Below are positions 1-7,111 of a stretch of 64,000 bases of DNA, piece by piece. The position numbers and the translations under genes were made by a program. The stretch is taken from NCBI GenBank assembly GCA_044223975.1, contig JBGALI010000017.1, positions 1 through 64,000 on the forward strand, written 5' to 3'. Under the pieces are notes generated by a model. It did not search any database, was not told the DNA's origin, and saw only the letters and a program-made list of their open reading frames with translations. Within the stretch, counting starts at the first letter, position 1. Each line of letters opens with the position of its first letter. Source of the DNA: CAZCPB01 sp044223975 (GTDB lineage Bacteria; Planctomycetota; Phycisphaerae; Phycisphaerales; UBA1924).

Positions 1-1
1 G

Positions 2-334
2 TCGTGCGTGGTGTTCGTGGTGCGAGACACCGGCCCGGGCGTGAGCGACGACGTGGTGCGCCGGATGTTCAACCCCTTCTTCACGACGCGGGCGACGGGC
101 ACGGGCCTTGGCCTTGCGATCGTGCACCGGATCGTGGATGCCCACGGGGGGCGGGTGAGGGTGCGGAACAACGCCGACGGCGCCGGCGCGGGCCAAGACC
201 CACGGGGCGCCACGGTCGAGCTGGTCTTCCCGCGACGCGCGAGCGCGACGGGTGCAGAGGTGAACTTGGGGGGCGCGGAGGTCGGCGCCCGGTCGGCCGG
301 GCCCGGGGCCCGTCACGTGGAGGCGGTTCCATGA
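2..334 (+). CDS. Sensor histidine kinase, C-terminal part (cut by window edge)
   Basis: The visible 110 residues are the end of a GHKL ATP-binding domain: a DTGPG motif (N/G1 box) near the edge, an FFTTRATGTGLGLAI F/G2-box region, and a closing VELVFP strand. The N-terminus with sensor and phospho-acceptor His lies outside the window. The stop codon overlaps the ATG of the following sigma-54 activator (ATGA), so the two form a coupled two-component pair. By position, and by analogy with FlgS/FlgR-type systems, it probably phosphorylates that activator to switch on flagellar genes. The last roughly 30 residues are Gly/Ala-rich and look disordered. Confidence 0.88.
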   Translation, partial: SCVVFVVRDTGPGVSDDVVRRMFNPFFTTRATGTGLGLAIVHRIVDAHGGRVRVRNNADGAGAGQDPRGATVELVFPRRASATGAEVNLGGAEVGARSAGPGARHVEAVP

Positions 335-1827
335 CAAACGTTCTGGTCGTAGATGACAAGGAAATGATGCGCGACAGCGTGGGGGCCACGCTGCAGCGGG
401 CCGGCTTTGGCGTGGTGAGCGCGACCGACGGGGCGGGCGCCCTGGCGCAGATCGCCCGCAAGCGCCCCGACGCCGTGGTGAGCGACCTGAAGATGCCGGG
501 GATGTCGGGGGTCGAGCTGCTCGAGAAGATCCGCGAGATCGACGACGAGCTGCCGGTCATTCTGATGACGGCGTTCGGGGCGGTGTCGAGCGCCGTCGAA
601 GCGATGAAGCTGGGCGCGTTTGATTACCTCACCAAACCGTTCGAGGGGGACGAGCTGATCATCGCGGTCAAGCGCGCGGTGGAGCACGCCCGGGTGATGC
701 GCGAGAACGCGGTGCTGCGGCTGGGGGCCCAGTCGCGCGAGGGCGGGGCGCCGGCCGGGGATGCCACGGTGCGCCTGCACGGGCTCGACCGGATCGTCGG
801 GCAGTCCGAGCCGATGCGGTCGCTGCGGGACCAGGTCCGCGCGGTGGCGGGGTCGCACGGCACGGTGCTGATCTCCGGCGAGAGCGGGGCGGGCAAGGAG
901 GTGGTGGCCCGCGCGATCCACGAGTCCAGCCCGCGGGCGTCGGGCCCGTTCCTGGCGGTGAACTGCGCGGCCCTCTCCGAGTCGCTGCTGGAGAGCGAGC
1001 TCTTCGGGCACGAGCGCGGGTCGTTCACGGGCGCGGAGAAACTGCGCAAAGGCCGATTCGAGCTCGCCGACGGCGGGACGCTACTGCTCGACGAGGTTTC
1101 GGAGGTCAGCCCCCAGATCCAGGCCAAGCTGCTCCGCGTGCTGCAGGAGCGGGCCTTCGAGCGCGTCGGGTCGAGCGTCACCATCGGCGTGGACGTGCGC
1201 GTGGTGGCAACGAGCAACCGCGATCTGCCCGCGGCCGTGGCCCGCGGCGAGTTCCGGCAGGACCTGTACTTCAGGCTCAACGTGCTCCCGGTCACCGTGC
1301 CGCCGCTGCGGGCGCGCCTGGACGACGTGGCGGTGCTGGCGCGGCACTTTGTCGAGCGGATCGCGGAGCGCGAGGGGCGGCCGGGGCTGCACCTGGCGCC
1401 CGAAGCGATCGACCTCATGTCGTCGTACCCGTGGCCGGGGAACGTGCGGGAGCTGCAGAACATCTGCGAGCGGGCGGTGGTGCTCGGCGCCTGCGCCGGG
1501 CCGGGGTCGGTGGGGGTCGTCACGCGCGGTCTCATCGAGCCGTGGCTCACGACGACGGTCCCGGCGCGCGAGCAGATGAACGGGACGCTAAACGGGTCGG
1601 TCTTCACCGAGCCCAAGCTCGGCGTGCTCCAGGCGACCCCGCACGGGGCGGTCATGGTGGACGGTCGCTGCCTCGAGGACATCGAGCGCGACGCGGTGGT
1701 GTGCACGCTGCACCGGTTCAACGGGCACCGGCAGAAAACCGCCTCGGCGCTGGGGATCGGGGTGCGGACGCTGGGGCTGAAGCTCAAGAAGTGGAAGGAG
1801 CTGCAGTTGGTGGAGGCGGGGCTGTGA
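331..1827 (+). CDS. Sigma-54-dependent NtrC-family response regulator (flagellar activator)
   Basis: 498 aa. Order: receiver domain (acidic pair D8/D9, phospho-acceptor D52, conserved LTKPF), AAA+ sigma-54 interaction domain with Walker A GESGAGKE near residue 183, sigma-54 contact loop written GSFTGA instead of GAFTGA near 230, Walker B LLLDEV, then a Fis-type helix-turn-helix at the C-terminus. The start is the ATG that overlaps the kinase stop; the open frame continues upstream only as a shadow. A sigma-54 promoter lies about 30 nt after its stop, directly before flgB, so it most likely activates the flagellar operon beside it. The family is certain; flagellar control is inferred from context. 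Confidence 0.93.
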   Translation: MTNVLVVDDKEMMRDSVGATLQRAGFGVVSATDGAGALAQIARKRPDAVVSDLKMPGMSGVELLEKIREIDDELPVILMTAFGAVSSAVEAMKLGAFDYLTKPFEGDELIIAVKRAVEHARVMRENAVLRLGAQSREGGAPAGDATVRLHGLDRIVGQSEPMRSLRDQVRAVAGSHGTVLISGESGAGKEVVARAIHESSPRASGPFLAVNCAALSESLLESELFGHERGSFTGAEKLRKGRFELADGGTLLLDEVSEVSPQIQAKLLRVLQERAFERVGSSVTIGVDVRVVATSNRDLPAAVARGEFRQDLYFRLNVLPVTVPPLRARLDDVAVLARHFVERIAEREGRPGLHLAPEAIDLMSSYPWPGNVRELQNICERAVVLGACAGPGSVGVVTRGLIEPWLTTTVPAREQMNGTLNGSVFTEPKLGVLQATPHGAVMVDGRCLEDIERDAVVCTLHRFNGHRQKTASALGIGVRTLGLKLKKWKELQLVEAGL

Positions 1828-1856
1828 GCGTGAAGGTCGCGCGGGCGATGGAGTGG

Positions 1857-1872
1857 TGGCGCGCGTTTTGCG
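1857..1872 (+). promoter_or_regulatory. Sigma-54 promoter (-24/-12) before flgB
   Basis: TGGCGCG, 4 nt, TTGCG; the invariant GG (1858-1859) and GC (1870-1871) are exactly 10 nt apart, close to the TGGCACG-N4-TTGCW consensus. The expected transcription start, about 12 nt past the GC, is near 1883, only about 3 nt before the flgB ATG, so the message would be almost leaderless. It sits immediately downstream of a sigma-54 activator gene, which strengthens the call. Confidence 0.7.
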
Positions 1873-1885
1873 TAGAGGGCGCTGG

Positions 1886-2320
1886 ATGATTTTTTCGGAG
1901 ATCACCAGTTCCGGCGCCATCCCCGTGCTCGAGGCGAGCATGCGCTTCGCGGCACGGCGGCAGGCCATCATCGCGGGGAACATCGCCAACATCGAAACGC
2001 CCGACTACCGGCCGATGGACGTGTCGGTCGACGGGTTCCGGCGGACGCTTGCCGAAGCGGTCGCGACGCGCCGCAGCGCGGGAGGGAACGGCGAGATCGG
2101 CCTGCAGAGCACGCGCGAGGTGCAGACTCTGCCGGACGGCACCATGACGCTTCATCCCGGGACTGCCTCGCCCGGCGTCCTGTTCCACGACCGCAACAAC
2201 CGGAGCCTGGAAAGGCTGATGCAGGACAGCGTGGAAAACGTGGGAGCGTTCCGCGTGGCGAGCGATTTTCTTCGGACGCGGTACGACCTGCTCAAGATGG
2301 CGATCGCGCAGCGGGTGTAG
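1886..2320 (+). CDS. flgB: Flagellar basal-body rod protein FlgB
   Basis: 144 aa. The N-terminal region has the rod-protein signature ANIAN-like GNIANIETPDYRP, and the C-terminus ends in an amphipathic helix (FLRTRYDLLKMAIAQRV), as expected for a proximal rod subunit exported by the flagellar type III system. The ATG at 1886 is chosen over an upstream GTG because the family begins with a short helix and because it matches the predicted sigma-54 start site. First gene of the flagellar structural run, followed 37 nt later by flgC. Confidence 0.93.
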   Translation: MIFSEITSSGAIPVLEASMRFAARRQAIIAGNIANIETPDYRPMDVSVDGFRRTLAEAVATRRSAGGNGEIGLQSTREVQTLPDGTMTLHPGTASPGVLFHDRNNRSLERLMQDSVENVGAFRVASDFLRTRYDLLKMAIAQRV

Positions 2321-2357
2321 GGTGGACGTGACGGAGTGAGCAAGGGGCGGCGGACGG

Positions 2358-2789
2358 ATGTACGGATCTCTTGACATCTCGACCAGCGGCATGGTGGCGC
2401 AGCGGATCCGGCTGGAGACCATCCAGGCCAACATCGCCAACCAGCATGTGATCAAGGATGCGGCCGGCAACATCAGCCCCTTCCGGCGGCGGATGGCGAT
2501 GTTCGCGCCCGGCGCTCCCGACTCGCTGAACCCCGCGGCCAAGACGCTCGGGGTTCACGTGGCGCAGATCGAGCTTGACCCGGCGCCGATCCGGCCGGGT
2601 GAGTACGACCCCGACAGTCCCGACGCCTACACGTCCGGGCCGTTCAAGGGCTACGTGGCGAAGACCAACATCAACCCCATGGTGGAGCAGGTGAACGCCC
2701 TGGAGGCGGGGCGTGCGTACGAGGCAAACGTGGCGGCGGCGGAGGCCACCAAGACGATGATCGCTCAGGCACTGCGTTTGCTCGCGTGA
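2358..2789 (+). CDS. flgC: Flagellar basal-body rod protein FlgC
   Basis: 143 aa. It begins with the typical MYGSLDISTSGM helix and a QANIAN motif (variant of the NIAN rod signature), and closes with NINPMVEQVNALEAGRAYEANV, the FlgC C-terminal helix that packs in the rod. Length is normal for FlgC. An AAGGGG-type ribosome-binding sequence precedes the ATG. Operon order flgB-flgC-fliE is the common bacterial one. Confidence 0.95.
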   Translation: MYGSLDISTSGMVAQRIRLETIQANIANQHVIKDAAGNISPFRRRMAMFAPGAPDSLNPAAKTLGVHVAQIELDPAPIRPGEYDPDSPDAYTSGPFKGYVAKTNINPMVEQVNALEAGRAYEANVAAAEATKTMIAQALRLLA

Positions 2790-2830
2790 TAGGCTGAGTC
2801 CCCTGAACGAGGGGCCCGGAGCTTCTTTCC

Positions 2831-3145
2831 ATGGCCGATCCACTCGGTTTCGTCAGCGGCGTCGGGCCTGCGCGGCAGATTCTGCCGGGAGCGCAGAATC
2901 CGGCGAGCCGTGCGCTCGCGCCCGACCAGCCCAGCTTCAAAGACGTGCTCACCGAGAGCCTCAAAGAGGTCAACAGCCTTCAGCAGGATGCGAACAAGGC
3001 GATCGAAGACCTCCACACGGGCAACCGGTCGGATCTTGAGGGCGTGATCCTTGCGACGCAAAAGGCCGACACGGCCTTCCGGATGCTCCAGTCCGTGCGC
3101 AACAAGGTGATGGAGGCGTACGACGAGCTGAAGCAGATGAGGTGA
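2831..3145 (+). CDS. fliE: Flagellar hook-basal body complex protein FliE
   Basis: 104 aa, the usual FliE size. The C-terminal half carries the family pattern: SFKDVLTESLKEVNSLQQ, then LEGVILATQKADTAFRMLQ, RNKVMEAYDELKQM. FliE links the MS ring to the rod. Start supported by GGAG about 8 nt upstream. Same strand as flgC with a 41-nt gap. A 188-nt gap with hairpins and a sigma-28-like motif separates it from fliF. Confidence 0.94.
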   Translation: MADPLGFVSGVGPARQILPGAQNPASRALAPDQPSFKDVLTESLKEVNSLQQDANKAIEDLHTGNRSDLEGVILATQKADTAFRMLQSVRNKVMEAYDELKQMR

Positions 3146-3223
3146 GCCCGCGGGGCGTTGAGCGCCCGGCGAGGTCCCTCCGGCGGTGCCGCGACGTTCG
3201 GGCGCCGATCGGACGCCTGAGTT

Positions 3224-3252
3224 TCAAGCCAGACGGCGCTGCGATCCGAAAG
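3224..3252 (+). promoter_or_regulatory. Possible sigma-28 (FliA) promoter before fliF
   Basis: TCAAG (3224-3228), 16 nt, TCCGAAAG (3245-3252). It matches the TCAAG/TCCGATAA pattern of two better candidates in this window at 6 of 8 positions of the -10 box. The -10 deviation makes this the weakest of the three. Confidence 0.3.
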
Positions 3253-3261
3253 AGGGTCCGC

Positions 3262-3306
3262 GGGCGCGTTGATGCGCGCCCCTAGGGGCTGCGCGCGGAG
3301 CGCGCA
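3262..3306 (+). other. Tandem GC-rich hairpins in fliE-fliF gap
   Basis: Two adjacent perfect inverted repeats: GGGCGCG/CGCGCCC (3262-3268 with 3275-3281, 6-nt loop) and TGCGCGC/GCGCGCA (3290-3296 with 3300-3306, 3-nt loop). Neither is followed by a T run, so they do not look like intrinsic terminators. They could be mRNA processing or stability structures ahead of fliF, or protein sites. Confidence 0.4.
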
Positions 3307-3333
3307 ACGGTGCCCGGCAGGGAGGCCGCGCGG

Positions 3334-5082
3334 ATGGACCAGCTACGTCGGGTCCTGGCGACGATCGCCAAGCACCTCGGGCAGATGGGGGCGACCCAGA
3401 AGCTGCTCGTGGGAAGCCTGGCGGTCATTGTGTTCATGGCGTTGTTCGTGGTCGCCCAGTACACGGGGCGTGCCGACATGGGCGTGCTCATGCCGGGCGT
3501 GCCGGTGGTGGAGCAGCAGAAGGCGCTCCCGGTCCTGCGCAACGCCGGGTTCAAGGTCGAGGACCGGGGCGGGCTGGTGTACGTGGCCGAGTCCGACCGG
3601 GTCCGGGCCCAGGCGGCGCTGGCGCAGTCGGGCCAGATGCCGGCGGACACGACGCTGATGTTCCGCAACATCCTGGAGAAGCAGAGCTGGCAGATGTCGC
3701 GCCAGCAGAACGACCAACTCTTCACGATCGCGCTGCAGAACGAGCTGGCGGGAGTGATCTCGCACTTTGGCGGGGTGGAGCGGGCCACGGTGATCATCGA
3801 CACGCCCGAGCGCCAAGGGCTCGGGGCCGCCGTGCCGCGTCCGACGGCCTCGGCGACCGTGTTCATGAAGAACGGCGGCGCGCTGGAGCAGGCGCAGGTC
3901 GACGCGATTGCGCACCTGATCGCGGGGGCGCGGGCCGGGCTGAAAGCCGAGAACGTGCGGGTGATCGACGGCACGAGCGGGCGCCAGCGCAAGCCGACCG
4001 GTGACGGGGAGGCGCTGCCGACGACGTACCTGGAGCAGCAGGCGCGGGTCGAGACCCAGATGCAGTCCAAGTTGATGGAGCTGTTCGGGTACATCCCCGG
4101 GCGGATCATCGCGGTGACGGCGCAGGTCGACGTGACGCGGTCGAGCCACACGACCACGAGCTTCCTGGACAAGGGAGCGGGCACGGTCGCGCTCCCCAAG
4201 CGGATCAACGAGACCAACAACACGTCGAACGAATCATCCCCTTCGGCCGAGGCCGGGGTCACCGCCAACACGCAGGCGGACATCAACCGCTCGCGTTCGG
4301 TCGCCGGGGCCAAGACCGAGCAGACCACCAACGAGAAGGAGATGGAGAACCGGGTGGGATCGAAGACCGAGGAGGTGTTCGACCCCAAGGGCATGCCGAC
4401 GATGGTCGCGGTGTCGCTGAACGTGCCGCGGTCGTACGTGGCGGGGCTAATCAAGCAGGCCAAGGGCGCGGCCACGGGTGCGGCGGGCGGCGCGGCTCCC
4501 GCGGAGCCGACCGAGGCCGAGATCGTGGACAAGTTCACCAAGGAGGTGAAGCCCTCCCTGGTGCAGATGATCCTGCCGCACGTCCGCGCCGTGAGCGCCG
4601 AGGCGTCAAGGGCGGCAGACCCCAGCGCGGTGACCAAGCTGCTTGAAGCCCAGATCGCGGTGGGCTTGATCCCCCTGGACATCGGGCCGATGAACGGCTT
4701 CGGGGCCGGCGGCGGTCCGGCGGGCGCCGGGCCCGGCCTGCTCGGGACGAGCCTGGCACTGGGGGGCGGCATGATTGAGAAGGTGCTGGTCGGAGCGTTG
4801 GCCCTGGTGTCGCTGGGGATGATGATCATGATGGTGCGCAAGAGCTCGCGCACTGCCGAGCTCCCGACCGCCGAGGAGCTGGTCGGCCTGCCACCGAAGC
4901 TCGAAACGCAGAGCGACCTGATGGGCGAGGCCGAGGAGACCGACACGCCGATGGCGGGGATCGAGGTCGGGGAGGATCAGGCCTCGGCGAACAAGATGCT
5001 GGAGCAGGTCGGCGAGATGGTCAAGAGCAGCCCGGAGGCGGCCGCGAAGATGGTGAACCGTTGGATCACGATCGAGAACTAG
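3334..5082 (+). CDS. fliF: Flagellar MS-ring protein FliF
   Basis: 582 aa. First membrane segment at about residues 24-42, then the periplasmic YscJ/FliF ring-building domains, a second membrane segment near 482-503 (VLVGALALVSLGMMIMM), and a cytoplasmic tail ending in NKMLEQVGEMVKSSPE, the FliG-binding helix. ATG 3334 has AGGGAGG 9 nt upstream; an in-frame GTG at 3310 is less likely. The segment around residues 370-400 is Ala/Gly-rich, as often seen in the RBM3 loop. It forms the base on which the switch protein FliG, encoded next, assembles. Confidence 0.95.
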   Translation: MDQLRRVLATIAKHLGQMGATQKLLVGSLAVIVFMALFVVAQYTGRADMGVLMPGVPVVEQQKALPVLRNAGFKVEDRGGLVYVAESDRVRAQAALAQSGQMPADTTLMFRNILEKQSWQMSRQQNDQLFTIALQNELAGVISHFGGVERATVIIDTPERQGLGAAVPRPTASATVFMKNGGALEQAQVDAIAHLIAGARAGLKAENVRVIDGTSGRQRKPTGDGEALPTTYLEQQARVETQMQSKLMELFGYIPGRIIAVTAQVDVTRSSHTTTSFLDKGAGTVALPKRINETNNTSNESSPSAEAGVTANTQADINRSRSVAGAKTEQTTNEKEMENRVGSKTEEVFDPKGMPTMVAVSLNVPRSYVAGLIKQAKGAATGAAGGAAPAEPTEAEIVDKFTKEVKPSLVQMILPHVRAVSAEASRAADPSAVTKLLEAQIAVGLIPLDIGPMNGFGAGGGPAGAGPGLLGTSLALGGGMIEKVLVGALALVSLGMMIMMVRKSSRTAELPTAEELVGLPPKLETQSDLMGEAEETDTPMAGIEVGEDQASANKMLEQVGEMVKSSPEAAAKMVNRWITIEN

Positions 5083-5149
5083 GTCCGGCGCTTTTCGGCG
5101 TCGCGACTGCTGAGTTCGCGGCGCGTGCCCCGAGGGAACAGGCCTGAAG

Positions 5150-6190
5150 ATGCCCCGCAAACCCAACGAAAAGCTGCCGACCAACGCCGAGGAGCTCGAG
5201 GGGCTCACGAAGGCGGCGGTGCTCATGCTGGCGATCGGTCCGGACACGGCCGCGTCGATCCTCAAGCAGCTCAGCCCGGAGGCGGTGCAGGAGGTGACGC
5301 GCGAGCTGGCGGGGCTGGGGCGCGTGCCGCCGGAATTGGTGCGCGGGGTCGTCAGCGAGTTCTACCACCTGTCGATCGCGAGCCAGTACGCCAGCGAGGG
5401 CAACCTCGAGTACGCCAAGGCCCTGCTGAGCCAGTCGCTGGAGGGGAAGCAGGCCGAGCGCGTGCTGCAGCAGATCCAGACGCAGGTGCAGAAGACTCCG
5501 TTCAGTTTTCTGCAGCGGGCCGAGAGCGAGAACCTGCTCACGTTCATTCAGGACGAGCACCCGCAGACGATCGCGTTGATCGTGTGTCACCTGCCGCACC
5601 ACAAGGCGGCGGAGATCCTGGGCGGGCTGCCCATGCAGAAGCAGGTCGAGGTCATCCGGCGGATGGCCAACATGGAGCAGACCAACCCCGAGGTGATTCG
5701 CGAGGTCGAGCGGGGCCTGGAAAGCCGCCTGGCGAACATGCTCGTGCAGAGCATGGAGAAGGCCGGCGGCGTTCCGACCGTGGCGGAGATCCTGAACCTG
5801 GCGGACCGCTCGACGGAGAAAGCGATCCTCGAGGGGCTCGAGGCCGAGGACCCCGACCTGGTCGAGCAGATCCGGCGGCTGATGTTCGTCTTCGAGGACA
5901 TCATGCTCGTGGACGACAAGGGCATCCAGTCGGTCCTCAAGGAAGTGGACAACGACGAATTGGCGCTGGCGCTCAAGACGGCGTCGCCGGAGCTGCAGGC
6001 CAAGGTCTTCAACAACATGTCCGAGCGTGCCGCGGCGATGATCAAGGAGAACATGGAGTACATGGGCCCGGTGCGCGTGAGCGATGTGGAGGCGGCGCAG
6101 CAGCGGATCGTGGACATCGTGCGGCGGCTCGAGGAATCCGGGGACATCATCATCCAGGGGCGCGGCGGGGACAGCGACCTGATCGTGTGA
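5150..6190 (+). CDS. fliG: Flagellar motor switch protein FliG
   Basis: 346 aa, normal size. Contains the middle-domain signature EHPQTIALIVCHLP and the charged C-terminal torque helix region (LVDDKGIQSVLKEVDNDELALALK, VFNNMSERAAAMIKE). FliG binds FliF, FliM and MotA and delivers torque. Gene follows fliF by 67 nt. Downstream, between fliG and fliH, lies a heptamer inverted repeat rather than an ordinary short gap. Confidence 0.96.
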   Translation: MPRKPNEKLPTNAEELEGLTKAAVLMLAIGPDTAASILKQLSPEAVQEVTRELAGLGRVPPELVRGVVSEFYHLSIASQYASEGNLEYAKALLSQSLEGKQAERVLQQIQTQVQKTPFSFLQRAESENLLTFIQDEHPQTIALIVCHLPHHKAAEILGGLPMQKQVEVIRRMANMEQTNPEVIREVERGLESRLANMLVQSMEKAGGVPTVAEILNLADRSTEKAILEGLEAEDPDLVEQIRRLMFVFEDIMLVDDKGIQSVLKEVDNDELALALKTASPELQAKVFNNMSERAAAMIKENMEYMGPVRVSDVEAAQQRIVDIVRRLEESGDIIIQGRGGDSDLIV

Positions 6191-6200
6191 CGGAGAATTT

Positions 6201-6332
6201 CGGATGTGGGATGTCGGATGTAGGATGTCAGGGGCAACGCGTTGGGCACCCGACCGACGGCGCTGCGTCTATCCCGTTCGCGCCCGTCCGACGAAACCAC
6301 ATCCGACATCCCCCATCCGACATCCGACATGG
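6201..6332 (+). repeat. Heptamer (NGGATGT) inverted-repeat element
   Basis: Left arm: four tandem 7-mers CGGATGT, GGGATGT, CGGATGT, AGGATGT (6201-6228). Right arm: four units of the complementary ACATCCN type (6299-6326) plus ACAT. The arms pair over about 21 nt with a single mismatch across a 70-nt middle. The right arm runs into the fliH start codon (6329), so the ATG itself is made from the repeat (ACATCCGACATGG). The 7-bp period and palindromic layout look like a mobile or slippage-grown hairpin element. Confidence 0.8.
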
Positions 6333-7111
6333 CATTGATCCGTCAAGCCCAATCACCGAACCTGACGCGCGACGCGGTCGTGCTCGACCTGGGCGACCTG
6401 GCGCGCCAGGGCGAAATGATCAAGGATGGCGCCCGCGCCAAGGCCGAGGAGATCGTGCGGGCCGCGCACGCGGAGCGGGCGCGGATTCTCGCGGGCGCGG
6501 CGGAGGAAGGGCGCGTCGAGGGGGCTCGGTTGGGGCGCGAAGAGGGCGTGCGTCAAGGGCTGGAGCAGGGACGCGCCCAGGCGATCGAGGAGTACAAGGC
6601 ACGCCTCGCGAAAGTCGAACAGGCGTGGGTGGAGGCGCTCGCGGGATTCGCCACCCAGCGAGAACGGCTGATCGAGGGCGCCCGCGCCGACGTGCTCGAC
6701 ATCGCGCTCCTGGCAGCCGAGAAGGTCGTCAAGCGGGCGCTGCACCTGAGCCCCTCGCTGGTGATCGACCAGGTTGGCGCGGTGCTGGAGGCGGTGGCCC
6801 GCCCGACCGAGTCGCGCATCGCCGTCAACCCCGAGGACGAGCCCCTGGTGCGCGCGGCGATGCCGGCGCTGGTTCAGCGGCTTGAGGCCGCGCGGCACGT
6901 GCATCTTGAGACCGATGCCACGCTGGAACGCGGGTCGTGCGTGCTGCGGACGCCCGGGGCCGGGGAGATCGACGCGTCGATCCGCGCGCAGCTCGACCGC
7001 ATCGTCGAGGCGATCCTGCCCGACCGTGAAACAAGGAACCCGCGTCTGAAGACCGAGGGCGGCACGGGCGACGGATCGGACTCGCGCGATCAATCCGGGG
7101 ATGCGCCATGA
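6329..7111 (+). CDS. fliH: Flagellar export ATPase regulator FliH
   Basis: 260 aa. Highly charged coiled coil (residues about 20-110, Glu/Arg/Ala-rich with GxxxG-like steps such as EGRVEGARLGREEGVRQG), then the conserved C-terminal domain (LLAAEKVVKRALH, RIAVNPEDEPLV, DATLERGSCVL) that binds the FliI ATPase. The start lies inside the heptamer repeat and has no good Shine-Dalgarno sequence; an in-frame upstream TTG (6242) would add 29 repeat-derived residues and is less likely. The stop overlaps fliI (ATGA). Confidence 0.88.
   Translation: MALIRQAQSPNLTRDAVVLDLGDLARQGEMIKDGARAKAEEIVRAAHAERARILAGAAEEGRVEGARLGREEGVRQGLEQGRAQAIEEYKARLAKVEQAWVEALAGFATQRERLIEGARADVLDIALLAAEKVVKRALHLSPSLVIDQVGAVLEAVARPTESRIAVNPEDEPLVRAAMPALVQRLEAARHVHLETDATLERGSCVLRTPGAGEIDASIRAQLDRIVEAILPDRETRNPRLKTEGGTGDGSDSRDQSGDAP

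Noticed and set aside
4..330. N-terminal extension of the sigma-54 activator reading frame
   Set aside because: It lies fully over the kinase end, is Arg/Gly-rich out-of-frame sequence, and ATG 331 with the ATGA overlap starts the receiver domain.
81..1787. Long minus-strand open frames over the activator gene
   Set aside because: High GC creates long antisense frames; they show no domain patterns and mirror the codon structure of the real gene.
3262..3306. Intrinsic terminator after fliE
   Set aside because: Two stable hairpins but no T run; kept only as hairpins of unknown role.
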